NCBI RefSeq assembly: GCF_001039355.2
Contig: NW_019773625.1
Coordinates: 1,137,522-1,201,521, forward strand
Source: Lingula anatina
Taxonomy: Eukaryota; Brachiopoda; Lingulata; Lingulida; Lingulidae
Reading direction: 5' to 3'
DNA length: 64,000 bases
Positions within the stretch are counted from its first letter, which is position 1. Each line of letters begins with the position of its first letter. Under the pieces are notes generated by a model. That model searched no databases. It saw only the letters and a list, made by a program, of their open reading frames with translations, and was not told the DNA's origin. This document shows, one piece after another, positions 61,153-64,000 of this stretch. Position numbers and translations under genes: made by a program.

Positions 61153-63312
61153 TACCCACCCACCCACACACCCACCTACACACAATAAACATGATAGAGA
61201 GGAATTATCTCATTACAGGATTAAACCATATATCTATCATTTTGCCACTGCTTGAAAGCACTTGCTCATTTTGTTACACACCAACTCATTTTCACAGTCA
61301 CATTTGGCAACTGGCCACAATTTCATTTCCATTCCCAAATTATCACCATAGCAACGACAGAAGCAACGATTCTATTCAGATGCTTTTACACAGGCAATAC
61401 CCTAATAATACTAGTAACTGGACAGATTTTCTCAAATTTCATTTATAGCCTCATACAGGTTTAGCAGGACAGATGTTTACAAATAAAAATCAGATGATGT
61501 TGAATACATGTACTCCACAGTGAGAATGTTGATATTTCCAAATACAATTCACCTATTCCATTTTAACTCTGGCGCATACTGTGGATATCAATAGGAGTGT
61601 TTGGCCTTTCCTCGCATGCATTACACCATTGTTTAGTGGGTCCTATGTTAGACATATCTGTATTATAAAGGTTAGAGATGGACAGCTTAATGAGTCGGCT
61701 ATTATGTACAAGAGATCAAGTCACTTAAATGGAAACCCAGCACTCAGCAAGGCCAGTTAGCTGGATTAGTGATCTTGATAGGTCAAAACAGCTGAAAGCA
61801 AATGTGAAAGCGAGTTTGTACCAGTCTAAGTGTTTTGATACTTACTGTATACATGTATATAATATATTATGTGTTTTGGGGGCTCCACACTACTATACTA
61901 GTCAATTACTACAGTGTACCTCTCCATATATATTAGCAAATACCGTGATATCAAACGACTTTAATAAAGATGAAAGGGAGCCACAAATGTGTTAATTACT
62001 CCTGCTAGAAATCTTGGCAGCGCCAACAGTTACAGTGCATACCTTCTGTTTATGTACGTCAGTTTCACGTTTGGCTAATTGCTGGCATGGTAACACTACT
62101 GACATACGGATTTCTGTAAAAATTACACGATGAAGAGTATATGTTTATACACTTCAACGTACGAATATTATATTTAAAATTTTACATAAAACTTCACGCG
62201 ATTCGCCCTGTCTCCCTTGTGACTTACCTACGCTGGTTGTGCCTTCCTAATGACATTGGGTGCCCGATTTAACCAAGTCCAACAAGTTTAGAGGAGGTGG
62301 TCCAGGGAAAGAAAATGTAAGTAAAATACTCTCTTTTTCGATTGTTCCAGCTGCTCACCACCTCAATTCAGTCTCTGAGGCCTGATAAACATAGCCCAAC
62401 GACCCGGCACATAAAAATTGTTTGCAGCTCGCAGTGTGGCGTAAAAACTTAGATGGGTACAACACCTATTCTTCCCACAAGTCACTCCATCTTTATTTTG
62501 ATTTGTAGCTCGATTTCATGCCGCCAGATGGCAGCATTACGCTAATTCTCCGCAGTTTCGATCTCGGTGTCAAAATATCAAATTACAGGGATTTTGGGTG
62601 GGTATCAGCTACATATATCGATTTTTTTTTGCATTTTAATGCACATGAACTACTTCTGCCCTTATTCTACAAGTTTCACTTTGATAGTAACAATTGTCAG
62701 TGCTTCACCTGGGCTGCTCAATCAGGTATTAGGTGAATTTTAGAATTTATGATTAGACTTATCAAGTTTTCCAAAAATACACTCTTACCAACTAAAAACC
62801 TTTGCACAAAGTAAATTTTGTACAACATTTCAAGGTATGATGAAAAATTAATTTTTGTTTGATGAACAGTATAGATATATACTTATAACAATTTATATAT
62901 TAAAACCTGAAAAATTCCGCGAAAATTTTGACCTAGATACGAGCACTTCTAAAGGTGCGTGTGGTGCAGCGTTTGTTGAAAAAAATACGCATTGATTACA
63001 TATAATGATGCATCAGTCAGTAGAAGTTTTCTAAGTTGCTTTATAGAACAAACACCACTGCTATATCAGTTTGTCTCAGTTTAAGTGTTTTCTCTGCTGC
63101 TTAAACCGAGATAACCCAACACCTCGGTCCGTACTAGTAGTTCCAAGTCGACTTGATCAGTGGCACGTACAGACGAGGTGAAATGATCTACTTGAGTTTC
63201 AATTTAAAAAAATCACAAAATTCGTTTTCGATAAAAAATTGAGCACTTTTCACAGGGGATGTTATTTATGTAATGCGCTTTATTTATTTAATATTATTGA
63301 CAGAGTTTGATT

Positions 63313-63434
63313 TTCCAGTTTATGCAGCGGACAGACAACACTGGCGATCGCTGGTGGATACCTCTTGTGCCACCTTGAAGGCAGATGATATTGATGATAC
63401 AAACCTAACAGAAGGTATTTTAAGTCATTGTTAA
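63313..63434 (+). other. Short open segment, possible exon or LINE tail fragment
   Basis: After an ACAG, a frame reads EFDFPVYAADRQHWRSLVDT then SCATLKADDIDDTNLTEG and ends at TAA. A GTATTT donor could follow at 63415. The segment ADRQHWRSLV resembles the C-terminal tail of animal LINE reverse transcriptases (DRxxWRxLV). Either an exon of an unseen gene or a small retroelement relic. Confidence 0.3.
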
Positions 63435-63589
63435 GAATTAAATTAAAGGGACAGATTGTAAGTTAATTTTTGATTGCACATTAAGTATATAAATCAGTTA
63501 TCTGATGGCAAGTACTTTTTATCATATTTTTGCAGATTAATGGCAAGAATTAGAGCGCATTCTCAACGAATTAAGCCAGGCTTTACAAA

Positions 63590-64000
63590 GCCGGTGACCT
63601 AAAAATGGCGGACGTACATGAAAGAAAAACCACCTAATCTTTTAATAGTCTCTCCGCCTCTCACACGCCTCCCCACACGTCGTCCCTGCGGGGTACAGTA
63701 ATTAAATCTTGGCTCCGAACATTAATATTTCCGTGAATATCTCTGGTGATATTATCTCCGTAGATAGTCGATTCATTGCTGCTCTACGGGCCAAATTATT
63801 CCTTTTTCGTCTCTGTTTTCAAAGATAATAGAACAGAAGAGCTTTTTTCCTTCGATCGCCTTCAGCTGCCATGCTTTCTTCACCACGAGTTTAACTGATG
63901 AGCATGCGCACTTAATATTTCTCAGGTAGCTTCCGCATGGCGAACAGAGACGCGATTTAATTACTGTACCCCGCAGGGACGACGTGTGGGGAGGCGGAGA
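63590..64000. mobile_element. Second foldback transposon copy, cut by the window end
   Basis: The left arm carries CCTAAAAATGGCGGACGTAC, AGTCTCTCCGCCTCTCACAC, CGTCGTCCCTGCGGGGTACA and GTAATTAAATCTTGGCTC. The start of the right arm is visible from about 63953 (GCGATTTAATTACTGTACCC to GTGGGGAGGCGGAGA). A spacer of about 235 bases, absent from the 60841 copy, separates the arms. The right terminus lies outside the window. Confidence 0.8.

Larger units (their letters stand above)
59414..63586. other. Right-hand region without a certain gene
   Basis: Probably holds introns and 5' exons of the unrecognised minus-strand gene. Also present are a CT-rich tract followed by a GA tract (about 60238-60310), which could pair as a hairpin, and the foldback element at 60841. 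All other open frames are short and AT-rich without family resemblance. Confidence 0.4.

Noticed and set aside
62226-62255. Possible minus-strand first exon (MSLGRHNQR then GTAAGT donor)
   Set aside because: The donor is good, but its phase does not connect to the next plausible acceptors or to the exon at 59413 without inventing further exons.
1-64000. CRISPR arrays, operons or bacterial-type genes
   Set aside because: The window is clearly animal nuclear DNA with spliced genes. The only regular repeats are microsatellites, minisatellites and transposon copies.

Overview
This is eukaryotic, animal genomic DNA. It is AT-rich and intron-rich, with GT-AG introns, AATAAA signals, microsatellites and many small transposon relics. 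Gene content and retroelement types fit an invertebrate, and a lophotrochozoan such as a mollusc is my best guess, inferred from general resemblance and not proven by any marker. No rRNA, tRNA or CRISPR array was recognised.

Layout. (1) 1-600 is a GC-rich block with degenerate repeats. (2) 1354-3700, minus strand: two 5' coding exons of a GPSM/LGN/Pins-type TPR protein whose other exons lie outside or are unplaced. (3) 3701-14848: gene-poor, with transposon-derived inverted-repeat elements. (4) 14849-25523, plus strand: a complete 22-exon gene for the splicing factor XAB2/SYF1, reconstructed exon by exon (850 aa). (5) 25656-29100: intergenic, with a cluster of one MITE family and an LTR-like stretch. 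(6) 29129-41410: a segmental duplication around a GT31 (beta-1,3-galactosyltransferase-like) gene. The right copy (38913-41053) is intact. The left copy keeps the first mini-exon and the 3' tail but has lost the catalytic exon. Between and inside the copies lie a satellite carrying DR1-like motifs, a broken Ty3/gypsy element and a broken non-LTR retrotransposon. (7) 41411-47559: the probable GT31 3' UTR, then MITE-rich intergenic DNA. (8) 47560-58382, minus strand: a complete 7-exon F-box/WD gene of FBXW5 type (800 aa) with an unusually long low-complexity linker. (9) 58674-59413, minus strand: the last three exons of an unrecognised gene, under 300 bp upstream of FBXW5. (10) 59414-64000: no certain gene, with two foldback transposon copies, the second cut by the window end.

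The genes do not form one pathway. They are ordinary housekeeping or cell-biology genes: spindle orientation, splicing, glycosylation and ubiquitin ligase function. The less ordinary content is the duplicated GT31 locus with its 13-nt first coding exon, and the dense set of non-autonomous inverted-repeat elements, several of which can be delimited by their target sites.
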